Assembly: GCA_018335925.1 (NCBI GenBank) | Contig: JAGXRF010000098.1 | Span: forward strand, 1-52,933 | Length of the DNA: 52,933 bases | Direction of reading: 5' to 3' | Origin: Flavobacteriales bacterium | Lineage (GTDB): Bacteria > Bacteroidota > Bacteroidia > Flavobacteriales > Flavobacteriaceae | Part shown: piece by piece, positions 32,836 to 41,819 of the stretch | Layout of the letters: each line of letters starts with the position of its first letter | Position numbering within the stretch: position 1 is the stretch's first letter | Notes under the pieces: generated by a model | What the model saw: the letters and a program-made list of their open reading frames with translations, nothing else | Database searches by the model: none | Told to the model about the DNA's origin: nothing | Translations under genes and position numbers: made by a program

Positions 32836-32867
32836 CAAAGGTAGGACAAAGGATGGTAAATTAGCAA
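32836..32867 (-). promoter_or_regulatory. Promoter TTG-N21-TACCTTTG (minus strand) for the HD gene
   Basis: CAAAGGTA at 32836-32843 and CAA at 32865-32867 on the plus strand give both boxes with 21-bp spacing. The -7 box ends only five bases before the chosen ATG. Confidence 0.6.
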
Positions 32868-32886
32868 AAGGTGGTATTATTAGCAC

Positions 32887-33510
32887 TTAAAACAAACTAA
32901 AATTTTGGTTTTCTTCTACTATTTTTTCTGCAATGAGGGGAACTTCGTATGGAAATTGAAAATTATGGATGGGAGCTCCCTGTAACCAATCGTTAAAATC
33001 TGTTGGTTTTAACACCACTGGCATTCGTTTTTTGGTATTGTGAATTTCACTCATCAAATCATTGGCTTGGGTAGTAACAATCGAAAAAGTAATTTGATCC
33101 TTCCAACAACTCCAAATACCTGCCATTACCATGGATTGTTGGGCAGTGGTGATGAAATATTTTTGTTTTTTGATTCCAGATACATTGTGCCATTGCCATT
33201 CGTAAAAGCCATCTGAAAGCACCAAACATCTTTGATGTATATAGGGTGCAAAACTTGGTTTTTCCGAAATAGTTTCTGCCCTAGCATTCAAAGTGTTTTT
33301 AGCAAAAGAGATATTTGTAGCAAAATCAGGTAATAATCCCCACTGTCCGGTTGTAATCAAAGACTCTTGGTTGGTGATGATCGGAACCTCCGGATGGGCA
33401 AATCCGTTGACATAAGTAATTGGTTGGATGTTCACTCCCTTTTTTAAAGGAAGCTGAAATTGTTTTTCTAATTGCAATCCGTTTTTGGTTTGTCGGTAAT
33501 GAAAACACAT
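32887..33510 (-). CDS. SRAP family protein (YedK/HMCES-like abasic-site DNA-protein crosslink sensor)
   Basis: This 207-residue protein has the conserved Cys2 (MCFHYRQ) that forms a thiazolidine crosslink with abasic sites in single-stranded DNA. The family motifs are also present: LNARAETISEKPSF, CLVLSDGFYEWQW, SMVMAGIWSCW and SIVTTQANDLMSEIHNTKKRMPVVL. It is called an SOS-response-associated peptidase in databases, but its established role is shielding abasic sites at replication forks. It is divergent from the carboxylase gene. No LexA-like box was recognised upstream. Confidence 0.93.
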   Translation of the reverse strand: MCFHYRQTKNGLQLEKQFQLPLKKGVNIQPITYVNGFAHPEVPIITNQESLITTGQWGLLPDFATNISFAKNTLNARAETISEKPSFAPYIHQRCLVLSDGFYEWQWHNVSGIKKQKYFITTAQQSMVMAGIWSCWKDQITFSIVTTQANDLMSEIHNTKKRMPVVLKPTDFNDWLQGAPIHNFQFPYEVPLIAEKIVEENQNFSLF

Positions 33511-33596
33511 AGACTTTTTGATTATATGATGCAGGATTCGAAGATTTCTTCACATAAAATTAGTAAATTCTGATTTTATCCCCGTGTATTTTTTCT

Positions 33597-33604
33597 TAAT
33601 TTTG
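33597..33604 (+). promoter_or_regulatory. -7 box (TAATTTTG) for the carboxylase gene
   Basis: It matches TAnnTTTG, 34 bases before ATG 33639. Confidence 0.5.
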
Positions 33605-33638
33605 AAACTTTTCAAAAAACAACCAAATAAACTCCTAT

Positions 33639-35267
33639 ATGGACATCAAATTCAATCAAAACGAAGATCACAACAAATTATTGGTCTCTGATTATTTACG
33701 AAAATTTGCTACTGTAAAATTAGGTGGTGGACAAAAGCGAATCGAAAAGCTACATGCTGAAGGCAAGATGACTGCAAGAGAACGAATTGCATATTTGTTG
33801 GATAAGGATCGTGATAATATTGAAATTGGTGCTTTTGCTGGAGACGGTATGTATCCGGAACATGGTGGATGCCCTTCTGCCGGAGTGGTGGTAAAAATTG
33901 GTTATGTAGCCGGAAAACAATGTGTAGTAGTAGCCAATGATGCAACTGTAAAAGCTGGAGCTTGGTTTCCTATCACCGGGAAAAAGAATTTAAGAGCCCA
34001 AGAAATTGCTATGGAAAATCGCTTGCCAATTATTTATTTGGTAGACTCTGCCGGAGTGTATTTGCCAATGCAAGATGAAATTTTTCCGGATAAAGAACAT
34101 TTCGGTCGTATTTTTCGAAACAACGCCATCATGAGTAGTATGGGAATTACACAAATTGCAGCAGTAATGGGAAGTTGTGTAGCTGGTGGTGCCTATTTGC
34201 CTATCATGAGTGATGAAGCTTTAATTGTAGACAAAACCGGAAGTATTTTTTTGGCAGGAAGTTATTTGGTTAAGGCTGCGATTGGAGAAGAAATTGACAA
34301 CGAAACTTTAGGTGGAGCAACCACACATTGTGAAATTTCTGGGGTGACTGATTACAAAGCAAAAGACGATAAAGATTGCTTGGATAAAATCCGAAACATC
34401 CTGGATAAGATTGGAGGCTATACTCCTACTGGTTTTGACAGAAAACCTGCTGCAGCTCCAACATTAGATCCGATGGAAATGTATGGCATTTTGCCTAAGT
34501 CGAGAAGTGAACAATACGACATGATGGAAATTATCAAGCGATTGGTAGATAACTCAGAAGTGGAAGAATACAAGTCTGGCTATGGAAAATCTATCATCAC
34601 TTGTTATGCTCGTATAGATGGTTGGGCAGTTGGAATTGTAGCCAACCAACGATTGGTAACCAAAACAAAAAAAGGAGAATTGCAGTTTGGTGGAGTAATT
34701 TATTCCGATAGTGCCGACAAAGCCACACGATTTATTGCCAATTGTAACCAAAAGAAAATTCCGTTGGTATTTTTACAAGATGTAACCGGATTTATGGTTG
34801 GTTCAAAATCAGAACATGGAGGAATCATTAAAGATGGAGCCAAAATGGTTAATGCGGTTTCCAATTCGGTGGTGCCAAAATTTACTGTAGTTATTGGCAA
34901 TTCGTATGGAGCCGGAAATTATGCTATGTGTGGCAAAGCTTACGACCCTAGATTAATTTTTGCTTGGCCAAGTGCTGAGTTGGCTGTGATGGGTGGAGCA
35001 CAAGCAGCCAAAGTGTTGATGCAAATTGAAGCAACTTCGTTAAAAGCCAAAGGAGAAAAAGTAGATGCAGAAGTTGAAAAGGCATTATTTGAAAAAATAA
35101 AAAGCAAATACGATGCACAAGTTTCACCGTATTATGCTGCAGCGAGATTGTGGACCGATGCCATTATCGACCCGATAGATACCCGTAAATGGATTTCGAT
35201 GGGAATAGAGGCTGCCAATCATGCACCTATGGAAAAAGCGTTTAACTTAGGGGTGTTGCAAGTGTAA
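33639..35267 (+). CDS. Acyl-CoA carboxylase, beta (carboxyltransferase) subunit, methylcrotonyl-CoA type
   Basis: This 542-residue protein consists of tandem crotonase-fold carboxyltransferase domains. The N-terminal acyl-CoA half includes KLHAEGKMTARERIAYLLD, LVDSAGVYLPMQDEIFPDKEHFGRIF and CVAGGAYLPIMSDEA; the C-terminal biotin half includes PLVFLQDVTGFMVG, GNSYGAGNYAMCGKAYDPRLIFAWPSAELAVMGG and AARLWTDAIIDPIDTR. The YLPMQDEIFPD loop and length fit methylcrotonyl-CoA carboxylase (leucine degradation) better than propionyl-CoA carboxylase. No biotin carboxylase subunit is in the window. Single-gene unit with its own -7 box; the short space after it shows no strong terminator. Confidence 0.92.
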   Translation: MDIKFNQNEDHNKLLVSDYLRKFATVKLGGGQKRIEKLHAEGKMTARERIAYLLDKDRDNIEIGAFAGDGMYPEHGGCPSAGVVVKIGYVAGKQCVVVANDATVKAGAWFPITGKKNLRAQEIAMENRLPIIYLVDSAGVYLPMQDEIFPDKEHFGRIFRNNAIMSSMGITQIAAVMGSCVAGGAYLPIMSDEALIVDKTGSIFLAGSYLVKAAIGEEIDNETLGGATTHCEISGVTDYKAKDDKDCLDKIRNILDKIGGYTPTGFDRKPAAAPTLDPMEMYGILPKSRSEQYDMMEIIKRLVDNSEVEEYKSGYGKSIITCYARIDGWAVGIVANQRLVTKTKKGELQFGGVIYSDSADKATRFIANCNQKKIPLVFLQDVTGFMVGSKSEHGGIIKDGAKMVNAVSNSVVPKFTVVIGNSYGAGNYAMCGKAYDPRLIFAWPSAELAVMGGAQAAKVLMQIEATSLKAKGEKVDAEVEKALFEKIKSKYDAQVSPYYAAARLWTDAIIDPIDTRKWISMGIEAANHAPMEKAFNLGVLQV

Positions 35268-35312
35268 TTATTAAAAAAAGATTTAGAAACAAAGTTTCAG
35301 GTTTCAAGTTAT

Positions 35313-35582
35313 TTAAAACGTAGATAGCGTAAAATAACTACAAATAGCCAATGCAAGCCAGCTTAAAATAAAAAGAAAATTTGCTTTGTATCGAAAATAA
35401 TAAATCACTCCTATCACTAAAAAGACGATTTGTGCCAATAAAAAAGGAATGGTAAGCAACTCTCTAAAAACTCCAACCAATACAAAATCTATTTTTGCTA
35501 CATACAATGTGTAAATAGTTGCAAAGTAAACCACAATAGAGATATTGATAAGGGAAAGGGCTCTTAAATACTTAGTTTTCAT
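35313..35582 (-). CDS. Small membrane protein, unknown function
   Basis: With start ATG 35582 (MKTKYLRALSLINISIVVYF) this is an 89-residue protein with about three membrane segments, ending ALAICSYFTLSTF. A longer frame back to 35666 would begin almost at the SPFH stop and adds charged residues atypical for this kind of protein. It is downstream of the SPFH gene and co-directional, so it may share its transcript. No family is recognised. Confidence 0.6.
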   Translation of the reverse strand: MKTKYLRALSLINISIVVYFATIYTLYVAKIDFVLVGVFRELLTIPFLLAQIVFLVIGVIYYFRYKANFLFILSWLALAICSYFTLSTF

Positions 35583-35671
35583 AAGGCTATTTTTAATAAT
35601 TTTTTGGAAATTAATTGACCTAATATTGAAAAAGCCAACCGTATGGTTGTCTTTTCTATAAAACATTTCAC

Positions 35672-36490
35672 TTATTGATTTCCTAATATCAATGGCATGC
35701 CATCTTTACCGGAGCCTATAACAATGACCTTACTATTACTTGATTTACTTAATTCAATAGTAGCTTGAATGCCTTTTTCTTGTAAAATTTTATCGGTTAA
35801 CGAAGCACTTAAAATTTGGTTGGCTTTGGCCTTCCCTTCTGCTTCAATACGTTGTCTTTCTGCTTCTTTTTTGGCTTTCTCCAATCTAAATTCGTATTCC
35901 AACGATTCTTGTTCCTGCTTTAACTTTTGCTCAATAGCCGATTTAATGGTTGGTGGCAAGGTAACATCACGCACTAAAACTTCATTTAATTGGATGTATT
36001 GGTTGGACAATATCTTTTTTGTTTCGGTGAAAATTTCATCTTGAATGGCATCACGTTTGGTAGAATACAATTGCTCTGGAGTGTAACGACCAACCACACT
36101 TCTGGTAGCGGAACGCAAAGCTGGTTTAATAACTCTTTCCACGTAGTTCTCCCCTTTTTCCTGGTGTAGCTTTCCGGTTTTCTCATACAATGGCTGGTAC
36201 CAAGCCGTAGCATCTAATTTAATTTCCAATCCATTGGACGACAACACTTGCATGGTTTCAGAAATTTCTTGTTGTCGAACTTCGTATATGTATACATCAT
36301 TCCAAGGAGCAACAATATGAAATCCTTCCCCTAAAGGAGGTTCATTGGTTACTACCCCACCCGCAAAGGTGCGATACAAAACTCCTGCTTGCCCTGAACC
36401 AATGGTTATGGCAGATTTAAACAAAAAAATGAGTAACAAAATCCCACCAATAATGGCTGGCAATAGCTTAATGTTGAATTCTTTGTTCAT
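35672..36490 (-). CDS. Prohibitin/SPFH family membrane protein
   Basis: This 272-residue protein has one N-terminal membrane anchor (LLPAIIGGILLLIFLFKSAITIG) followed by the SPFH/band-7 domain (GVLYRTFAGGVVTNEPPLGEGFHIVAPWNDVYIYEVRQQEI, LRSATRSVVGRYTPEQLYSTKRDAIQDEI, NEVLVRDVTLPPTIKSAIEQKL). A coiled coil of E/K/R-rich helix follows (QEQESLEYEFRLEKAKKEAERQRIEAEGKAKA). Prohibitin-like proteins assemble ring scaffolds at membranes and often modulate FtsH-type proteases; the bacterial role is not settled. It lies 48 bases after the VWA gene in the same direction. Confidence 0.92.
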   Translation of the reverse strand: MNKEFNIKLLPAIIGGILLLIFLFKSAITIGSGQAGVLYRTFAGGVVTNEPPLGEGFHIVAPWNDVYIYEVRQQEISETMQVLSSNGLEIKLDATAWYQPLYEKTGKLHQEKGENYVERVIKPALRSATRSVVGRYTPEQLYSTKRDAIQDEIFTETKKILSNQYIQLNEVLVRDVTLPPTIKSAIEQKLKQEQESLEYEFRLEKAKKEAERQRIEAEGKAKANQILSASLTDKILQEKGIQATIELSKSSNSKVIVIGSGKDGMPLILGNQ

Positions 36491-36538
36491 GAAAATATTT
36501 TTTAGATTTTATGGTTATACGCAATTTTACCGGAAAGG

Positions 36539-38566
36539 TTACAACATGCCGTTGTATTTTCTTACAAACCATTCGATAGATAAAAATAAAACAGCCAACA
36601 ACAACCATCCATACCAATCTATCCAAGCTTTACGGGTGCTTTGCGTTTTTTCAATGATTGGAAAATCGTTGCTTTGCAGTAACTGTTGTTCTACATCCTT
36701 CCATTGATTAGCCAACCAAAAGCCCCCGTTTTGTTGTGTTGCCAATTGCTGCATTTTAATAACGTTTGGCTGTACAAATTGCTCTTCGGGTTGAAACTCT
36801 AAAATGGTAAATTTTCCTTTTTCCGTGATATTGGAAACAGCTTCTGTTACTTCCCATTGGTAATTCCCGGGTTTTAAATCAAAAAACTGGATCAAAAACT
36901 GAGAAGCTCCACGAAACATTTTTTGGGAAATTTTTGTTTTTTCTCCTTCTAATTGTAATTTAAATAGCAACTCCGCATTGGTATCTATCTCATAATTTTT
37001 ATTGAAAAATTGGGCTTTTATTTCAATATCTTCTCCACTTCTGTAAAAGTTTTCAACAGAAACATCCAATCTTTTTCTTGGTTGGGTAGAAGATATAAAT
37101 TGGATGGTTTTGTCTATCAATACATCAAACTTTTCAAAATTTTGCTCTTTACGATAGGTGGCAGCTCGCCATTTCCATAAATTTTCTCCCAATAAATAAG
37201 CAAAACGTTGGTTACCATTTTCCACAAAACCAAACAAGGGTTGGTTGATTGCGATATTTCGAATGCTTGGTTGTAAAAGCACTTGCATATTTCCTTTGGT
37301 AGATACATTTCCGAATGGATGCTCTAATGGAGGAAACTCTGAAAAACCAATGTTATCGGTTTGAAACAAATTAAAACCAGACTGGTAAATGGTTTGGTAA
37401 TCTTCTTTTTGTGAAGACATTTCAAAATCTAAATCAGATTGAAACTGATTAACCAATCCAAAATCGGTATGTAAACCTGTAATTAACCAATAATTAATTC
37501 TGGCATTGGCAACTTGCTTTAATACATTGGAAAAACTCGCATTGGGTTGGTAAAGAATAACCGCAGAGAAAGCAGAAAAATCTTTATTTTCTGTTGGAGA
37601 AAATACTTCTAACTCTCGATAAGCATTGGATTGAATGGCTCTTTTTAAAGCAGCAATATCCGGATGCTGAATGGCAGAAACCAAGGCTATTTTTTTGCGT
37701 TGATCCAACACCTCCACAGCAAACGGGTACACGTTATTTTTGGTATTTCGTTCAGCTGTAGTGGAAACAATCTCCACTTGATAGGTTTGCAATCCAACCG
37801 TTGTGGCTGGCACCAACCATTCTACTCGAGCAGTTTTTTGAGTCTTATTTAGACTTACTTCTTTTCTTTGGATAATTTGTCCCCCTTTTTTTAAAACCAC
37901 CTGTGCAGAGGAAATATTCTTTCCGGTATAATCTACAAAAACTTCTACTGGAAACTGGTTTTGGTATAAAGCAAATTTGTTATGGTTTACTTGGGCAACT
38001 TTCCAATCGGTAATAGTGGTTGTATCTCCCAAAACCATGGCATGAACGGTTTGGTTTTCAAAAAAACTATATACAAAATCTTTTCCTTTGGTTTGGTTGC
38101 CATCAGACAATAAAACCACCGGATAGTTTCTTTTAGGGGCTATGTTTCGCAAATGATTGCCAACTTTTCCTAAATCGGAATGTTTGCCTTGGAATTGTAA
38201 AGAATCTATTCCTCGAACTTCCTCATCTATTGCCAAAAATTGAACATCAAATTTATTCTTAAGTGAAGTGGATTTCTGAAAATCTAGTAAGATATTTTTT
38301 GCAGTTTCTTGTTCTTTTAAAAAAGCCACAGAAGCGGAGTTATCTACCACCATAAACAATGGTGCTTTTTGCTCAACGACTGTTTTTTGTACCCAACTTG
38401 GGTTGATTAACAATAACAGTATGCTAAAAACTCCTAAAGTTCGGAGAGAAAATAATGTATAAAACAAATTTCTTTGCCCTGACTGAAGAGATTGGTATTG
38501 CCAAAAACTCCATGCAAGAGCAAAGAAAAATGCAAGTATTACCCATAAAAGGGTGAGTAAATCCAT
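36539..38566 (-). CDS. VWA-like membrane protein (BatA/BatB-like architecture)
   Basis: This 675-residue protein has two N-terminal membrane helices (about 5-23 and 38-55), then a von Willebrand A-type fold with an intact MIDAS DxSxS (VVDNSASV, Asp75, Ser77, Ser79) and VVLLSDGNQTKG. Long Ig-like regions (~210-620) follow, and a C-terminal membrane helix (WYGWLLLAVLFLSIEWFVRKY). The bulk would face the periplasm. It resembles aerotolerance-type BatA/B proteins but with a longer beta-rich middle, so it may be a mechanical or chaperone-like envelope component. Its start lies 16 bases after fabG, so the two are co-transcribed. Confidence 0.82.
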   Translation of the reverse strand: MDLLTLLWVILAFFFALAWSFWQYQSLQSGQRNLFYTLFSLRTLGVFSILLLLINPSWVQKTVVEQKAPLFMVVDNSASVAFLKEQETAKNILLDFQKSTSLKNKFDVQFLAIDEEVRGIDSLQFQGKHSDLGKVGNHLRNIAPKRNYPVVLLSDGNQTKGKDFVYSFFENQTVHAMVLGDTTTITDWKVAQVNHNKFALYQNQFPVEVFVDYTGKNISSAQVVLKKGGQIIQRKEVSLNKTQKTARVEWLVPATTVGLQTYQVEIVSTTAERNTKNNVYPFAVEVLDQRKKIALVSAIQHPDIAALKRAIQSNAYRELEVFSPTENKDFSAFSAVILYQPNASFSNVLKQVANARINYWLITGLHTDFGLVNQFQSDLDFEMSSQKEDYQTIYQSGFNLFQTDNIGFSEFPPLEHPFGNVSTKGNMQVLLQPSIRNIAINQPLFGFVENGNQRFAYLLGENLWKWRAATYRKEQNFEKFDVLIDKTIQFISSTQPRKRLDVSVENFYRSGEDIEIKAQFFNKNYEIDTNAELLFKLQLEGEKTKISQKMFRGASQFLIQFFDLKPGNYQWEVTEAVSNITEKGKFTILEFQPEEQFVQPNVIKMQQLATQQNGGFWLANQWKDVEQQLLQSNDFPIIEKTQSTRKAWIDWYGWLLLAVLFLSIEWFVRKYNGML

Positions 38567-38582
38567 GGGGATATCGTACAGA

Positions 38583-39329
38583 TTAGGTCAACATTCCTCC
38601 ATCCACATTCAATACTTGACCAGTGACGTAAGCACTCATGTCCGAAGCCAAGAACAAACAAGCATTGGCAACATCCTCCGTAGAGCCACCTCTTTTTAAC
38701 GGAATGCTATCTCTCCATCCTTGCACTACTTCTTCATTTAGTTTGGCAGTCATTTCAGTTTCAATAAAACCCGGTGCTATGGCATTACAACGAATATTAC
38801 GAGACCCCAATTCTAATGCAATAGATTTGGTAAATCCGATAATTCCGGCTTTAGAAGCCGCATAATTGCTTTGCCCGGCATTTCCTTTTACTCCTACCAC
38901 ACTACTCATATTGATGATAGATCCCGCTCTGTTTTTCAACATAGTGCGTTGCACGGCTTTGGTCATATTGAATACCGATTTTAAATTCACCTCAATTACT
39001 TGGTCAAAATCTTCTTCAGAGATACGCATCAACAAATTGTCTTTAGTAATTCCGGCATTGTTAATCAAAATATCAATAGAGCCAAAATCTGCTAAAACCT
39101 GATCCACCAAAGCCTGTGACTGTGCAAAATCAGCAGCATTAGATTGGTACCCTTTGGCTTTTACTCCTATAGCGATTAATTCTTTTTCCAAAGCTTCTGC
39201 AGAAGATGCAGAAGAGCTATAAGTAAAGGCAATATGAGCTCCGTGTTTGGCAAAAACTTCTGCAATTCCTTTTCCTATTCCTCTACTTGCTCCAGTAATT
39301 AATGCTACTTTGTTTTCTAATAACTTCAT
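38583..39329 (-). CDS. fabG: 3-oxoacyl-ACP reductase
   Basis: This 248-residue short-chain dehydrogenase has NADPH motif ALITGASRGIGKGIAEVFAKHG, INNAG (ILINNAGITKDNLLMRI), catalytic Ser in NMSSVVGVKGNAGQ and Tyr-x3-Lys in SNYAASKAGIIGFTKSIALEL, and C-terminal GGSTEDVANACLFLASDMSAYVTGQVLNVDGGM. Length and conserved NLLMRI make it genuine FabG of fatty-acid synthesis rather than another SDR. It is first in the minus-strand fabG, VWA, SPFH group, driven by a promoter at 39422-39450. Confidence 0.96.
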   Translation of the reverse strand: MKLLENKVALITGASRGIGKGIAEVFAKHGAHIAFTYSSSASSAEALEKELIAIGVKAKGYQSNAADFAQSQALVDQVLADFGSIDILINNAGITKDNLLMRISEEDFDQVIEVNLKSVFNMTKAVQRTMLKNRAGSIINMSSVVGVKGNAGQSNYAASKAGIIGFTKSIALELGSRNIRCNAIAPGFIETEMTAKLNEEVVQGWRDSIPLKRGGSTEDVANACLFLASDMSAYVTGQVLNVDGGMLT

Positions 39330-39421
39330 GACTATTTGTGTTTATGATATGATTGTTAGGCTTCACAATTCAAATTACATTTTAAAAATGCAATTATTGT
39401 GTAAAAAATTAGTACTAAAGG

Positions 39422-39450
39422 CAAAGATAACTTATTTGGCTTATAAACAA
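39422..39450 (-). promoter_or_regulatory. Promoter TTG-N18-TATCTTTG (minus strand) for fabG
   Basis: CAAAGATA at 39422-39429 and CAA at 39448-39450 on the plus strand; leader of about 85 bases. The rest of the 255-base gap shows nothing else recognisable. Confidence 0.65.
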
Positions 39451-39584
39451 AAGGCAAGGATACCAACGAAATCATAAAAATTATACGGAAAATTAACACC
39501 CGTTCAAGTAATTGATTGTGATGAATTTATGTAATTTTATATCAGAAAAGAAATTACTTAGTGACTCATTAAAATGGATGAACC

Positions 39585-40301
39585 ATGCTATTAAAAAGAA
39601 TTAATTTAAAAGACGAATTACAAGCTAACCAAAGCTACCTTCCAACTTCTGAAGATATTTTAAATGAAGTGTACTCGGTTTTAGATGAAGTAGAAAATTC
39701 TCATCAAACTATTGCACAACGAATTAAAAAGAAAAACGTTAGTTTAGAAAACAATTTTAATTTGGATTTACTTGAAACAAATCGCATTTTTCATATTTCA
39801 AGTATCAAACAAACTTGTTGTACTTATCGATTGCGATTTTTAGACAGTTATTTATTTAAATCCGCATTGCCATCAGAAGCCATTGCTAAAATTCGTCATT
39901 TAGAAAAAACTCATGAAACCCAATTAAACGGTTTTAAAATCATGGCTCCTTCAAAATTATTTCAATTGGAACTTTCTGACGATCCTTTGTTGTTTGCACC
40001 CATCGGAAACGGTTATTATTACTTGATTCATCAATGGGGTAATGATTTACATCCTTTACGAAAATGGTTGGTATTACCCTTTAAAAACATGGTGAATTTT
40101 GTTTGGCTCTTGTTTTTTGCGAGTATTATTTTTACTGCTTTTGCTCCAGTTCAAGCTTTTGCCAAAAATTCACCACAATTAATGCAAATGATTTTATTTT
40201 TATTTACCTTCAAATCATTGGTTGGAATTGCAGTGTATTATGGATTTGCCTTTGGTAAAAACTTTAACAACGAAATTTGGGATTCCAAATACCTCAAATA
40301 G
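39585..40301 (+). CDS. Conserved protein with two C-terminal membrane helices, unknown function
   Basis: This 238-residue protein has a soluble N-terminal part (LKDELQANQSYLPTSEDILNEVYSVLDEVENSHQTIAQRIKK) and a middle region with CC and an ICHISS-like stretch (FHISSIKQTCCTYRLRFLDSYLF). Two membrane segments near the C terminus (about 170-190 and 200-222) follow, and an exposed tail (GKNFNNEIWDSKYLK). I recognise no family. Downstream is a bidirectional hairpin shared with the FKBP gene. No function can be assigned. Confidence 0.75.
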   Translation: MLLKRINLKDELQANQSYLPTSEDILNEVYSVLDEVENSHQTIAQRIKKKNVSLENNFNLDLLETNRIFHISSIKQTCCTYRLRFLDSYLFKSALPSEAIAKIRHLEKTHETQLNGFKIMAPSKLFQLELSDDPLLFAPIGNGYYYLIHQWGNDLHPLRKWLVLPFKNMVNFVWLLFFASIIFTAFAPVQAFAKNSPQLMQMILFLFTFKSLVGIAVYYGFAFGKNFNNEIWDSKYLK

Positions 40302-40314
40302 TCTTTTGTAGTTA

Positions 40315-40345
40315 AAAAAAATCTTCCCGAAGGAAGATTTTTTTT
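40315..40345. terminator. Bidirectional terminator between the 238-residue gene and the FKBP gene
   Basis: AAAAATCTTCC, loop CGAA, GGAAGATTTTT with A/T runs on both sides. It reaches the last base of the FKBP stop codon. Confidence 0.9.
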
Positions 40346-41313
40346 TAATCGCAAGTTGCAAAACAATCTTTATCTAAATGTCGTTTTTTTCCTGAGGCAC
40401 AAACAGGAATTTCTGCGTAAGAAGTTGGTTTTACACAATTGCCTTCCCCATTTACAAAACGAATTTCTCTTCGTGTTAACACATTATCCCCATCGTCATC
40501 AACATCTAAAAAGTCAGGGATGCCATCGCCATCGGTATCATCGTCATACAAATCACCGTTGTTGTTTAAATCTTCATCTTTATTTAAAACACCATCTCTA
40601 TCGGCATCTCTATGAAAAACCCTTTTTAATTTAACATGAAACACCAATGGTGAATAAGCAGGAATGTTAACTCTAGATTGGTTGAAATAACCTAATCCAC
40701 TTGGAATAAAAACCATACCCGCTCCAAAATTTTCAAAAGAAATAGTACCATCACCATTAATATTTTGAGAAACCGCTGATTTTAATAAAGGCAAAAAATA
40801 CCTAAACCCAGAAACTACTCCTTCGTTATTAAACCAAACCGGACTTGCTACCCCATCAAAACTCTCATTGTTTAATTTCCATCCTTTGTACGATACAAAA
40901 GTTGAATCTAAACGATGTGGGTTTACTCCACCACCTTCATTAAATTTGATGTAATAAACCTTATAATCTACCGGATCGTCCACTAACTCACCATTTGGTA
41001 AATTTTGAGGAGTAAACAAACGAGTATCATTTTTTACTACCATGTGCTGTAAAGGGTATTCCGTTTGGTCCCAAATAGAAGTTTGTGTGCCATTTTCTGG
41101 AATTTTATTTACTTCCACATCCCAAGTGTTAGGATTCACTACCATGTAATGCGTTTTTAAATACTCTTCAATTTTTGGTAATTCTTCATTGTAAACTTCT
41201 GCCCTATCTCTTGGAGGAATCGGAGTTAATCCTTCATCATCTTTTTTACAAGAAAACAACAAGGCACTTAATAATGTTACACTTAAAAGAAGTTTGAAAA
41301 TTTTGTTTTTCAT
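40345..41313 (-). CDS. Surface-directed FKBP-type peptidyl-prolyl isomerase lipoprotein with calcium-binding tail
   Basis: This 322-residue protein has a lipoprotein signal (LLSALLFSC, Cys22) followed by KKDDEG, which fits the K-(D/E)(D/E) lipoprotein export signal described for surface lipoproteins of Bacteroidota. The FKBP region (~50-230) shows ITYKGW-like VSYKGWKLNNESFDG, GFRYFLPLLKSA, GAGMVFIPSGLGYF and SPLVFHVKLKRV. A thrombospondin type-3-like calcium repeat tail follows (DADRDGVLNKDEDLNNNGD, DDTDGDGIPDFLDVDDDGD), and a Cys-containing end (CVKP, PVCASGKKRHLDKDCFATC). Gliding-associated FKBPs such as GldI are shorter and lack the tail. It probably folds or modifies secreted surface proteins. 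Confidence 0.88.
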   Translation of the reverse strand: MKNKIFKLLLSVTLLSALLFSCKKDDEGLTPIPPRDRAEVYNEELPKIEEYLKTHYMVVNPNTWDVEVNKIPENGTQTSIWDQTEYPLQHMVVKNDTRLFTPQNLPNGELVDDPVDYKVYYIKFNEGGGVNPHRLDSTFVSYKGWKLNNESFDGVASPVWFNNEGVVSGFRYFLPLLKSAVSQNINGDGTISFENFGAGMVFIPSGLGYFNQSRVNIPAYSPLVFHVKLKRVFHRDADRDGVLNKDEDLNNNGDLYDDDTDGDGIPDFLDVDDDGDNVLTRREIRFVNGEGNCVKPTSYAEIPVCASGKKRHLDKDCFATCD

Positions 41314-41368
41314 TGGTACGAAATCATATTTTGGTAAAACACTTATTTGTATTTAAATAAGCTTAAAA

Positions 41369-41402
41369 TTGGTGTGCAAGATACCATTTTGTTTTATTTT
41401 TG
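41369..41402 (+). promoter_or_regulatory. Promoter TTG-N23-TATTTTTG for the S4 operon
   Basis: TTG at 41369-41371 and TATTTTTG at 41395-41402; leader of about 20-25 bases before ATG 41430. Confidence 0.65.
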
Positions 41403-41429
41403 TATGAAGTTTAACCTTTTTTTTGCTGC

Positions 41430-41819
41430 ATGCGAGTAGATAAATATTTGTGGTGTGTTAGATACTTTAAAACAAGAAATCAAGTCACGGAATTGTGTAA
41501 AAAAAACCATGTAACCGTGAATGGTCAAGTAGCTAAACCTTCCAAAGAAGTTTTTCCGATGGATAAAGTAACTTTTCGAAGAGATCAAATTACTTACCAC
41601 TTAAAAGTGTTAGACATTCCTGCCAACAGAGTTGGAGCTAAATTGGTAGATTTGTATCGTATAGATGAAACTCCGGAGGAAAACTTACAACATTTAGAAT
41701 TATTACAATTAGCCAAACAACATTATCGCAAAACAGGAGTTGGCAGACCTACTAAAAAAGATCGCAGAGATTTAGACGAATTAACTTGGGAAAACGATAC
41801 AAATGATCACATTGACTAA
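41430..41819 (+). CDS. S4 domain RNA-binding protein (Hsp15-like)
   Basis: This 129-residue protein opens with an S4 fold (MRVDKYLWCVRYFKTRNQVTELCKKNHVTVNGQVAKPSKEV, residues 1-45), then a short beta strand and a basic helical tail (QLAKQHYRKTGVGRPTKKDRRDLDEL), as in Hsp15/HslR. Hsp15 binds stalled 50S subunits that carry peptidyl-tRNA after heat shock; a comparable ribosome-rescue role is inferred. It overlaps the following methyltransferase by 17 bases in another frame, so translational coupling is likely. Confidence 0.93.
   Translation: MRVDKYLWCVRYFKTRNQVTELCKKNHVTVNGQVAKPSKEVFPMDKVTFRRDQITYHLKVLDIPANRVGAKLVDLYRIDETPEENLQHLELLQLAKQHYRKTGVGRPTKKDRRDLDELTWENDTNDHID

Noticed and set aside
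40356..40634. His-rich frame antisense to the FKBP tail (HRHQHLKSQGCHRHRYHRH)
   Set aside because: The histidine pattern is the reverse-strand reading of GAT/GAC-rich calcium repeats.
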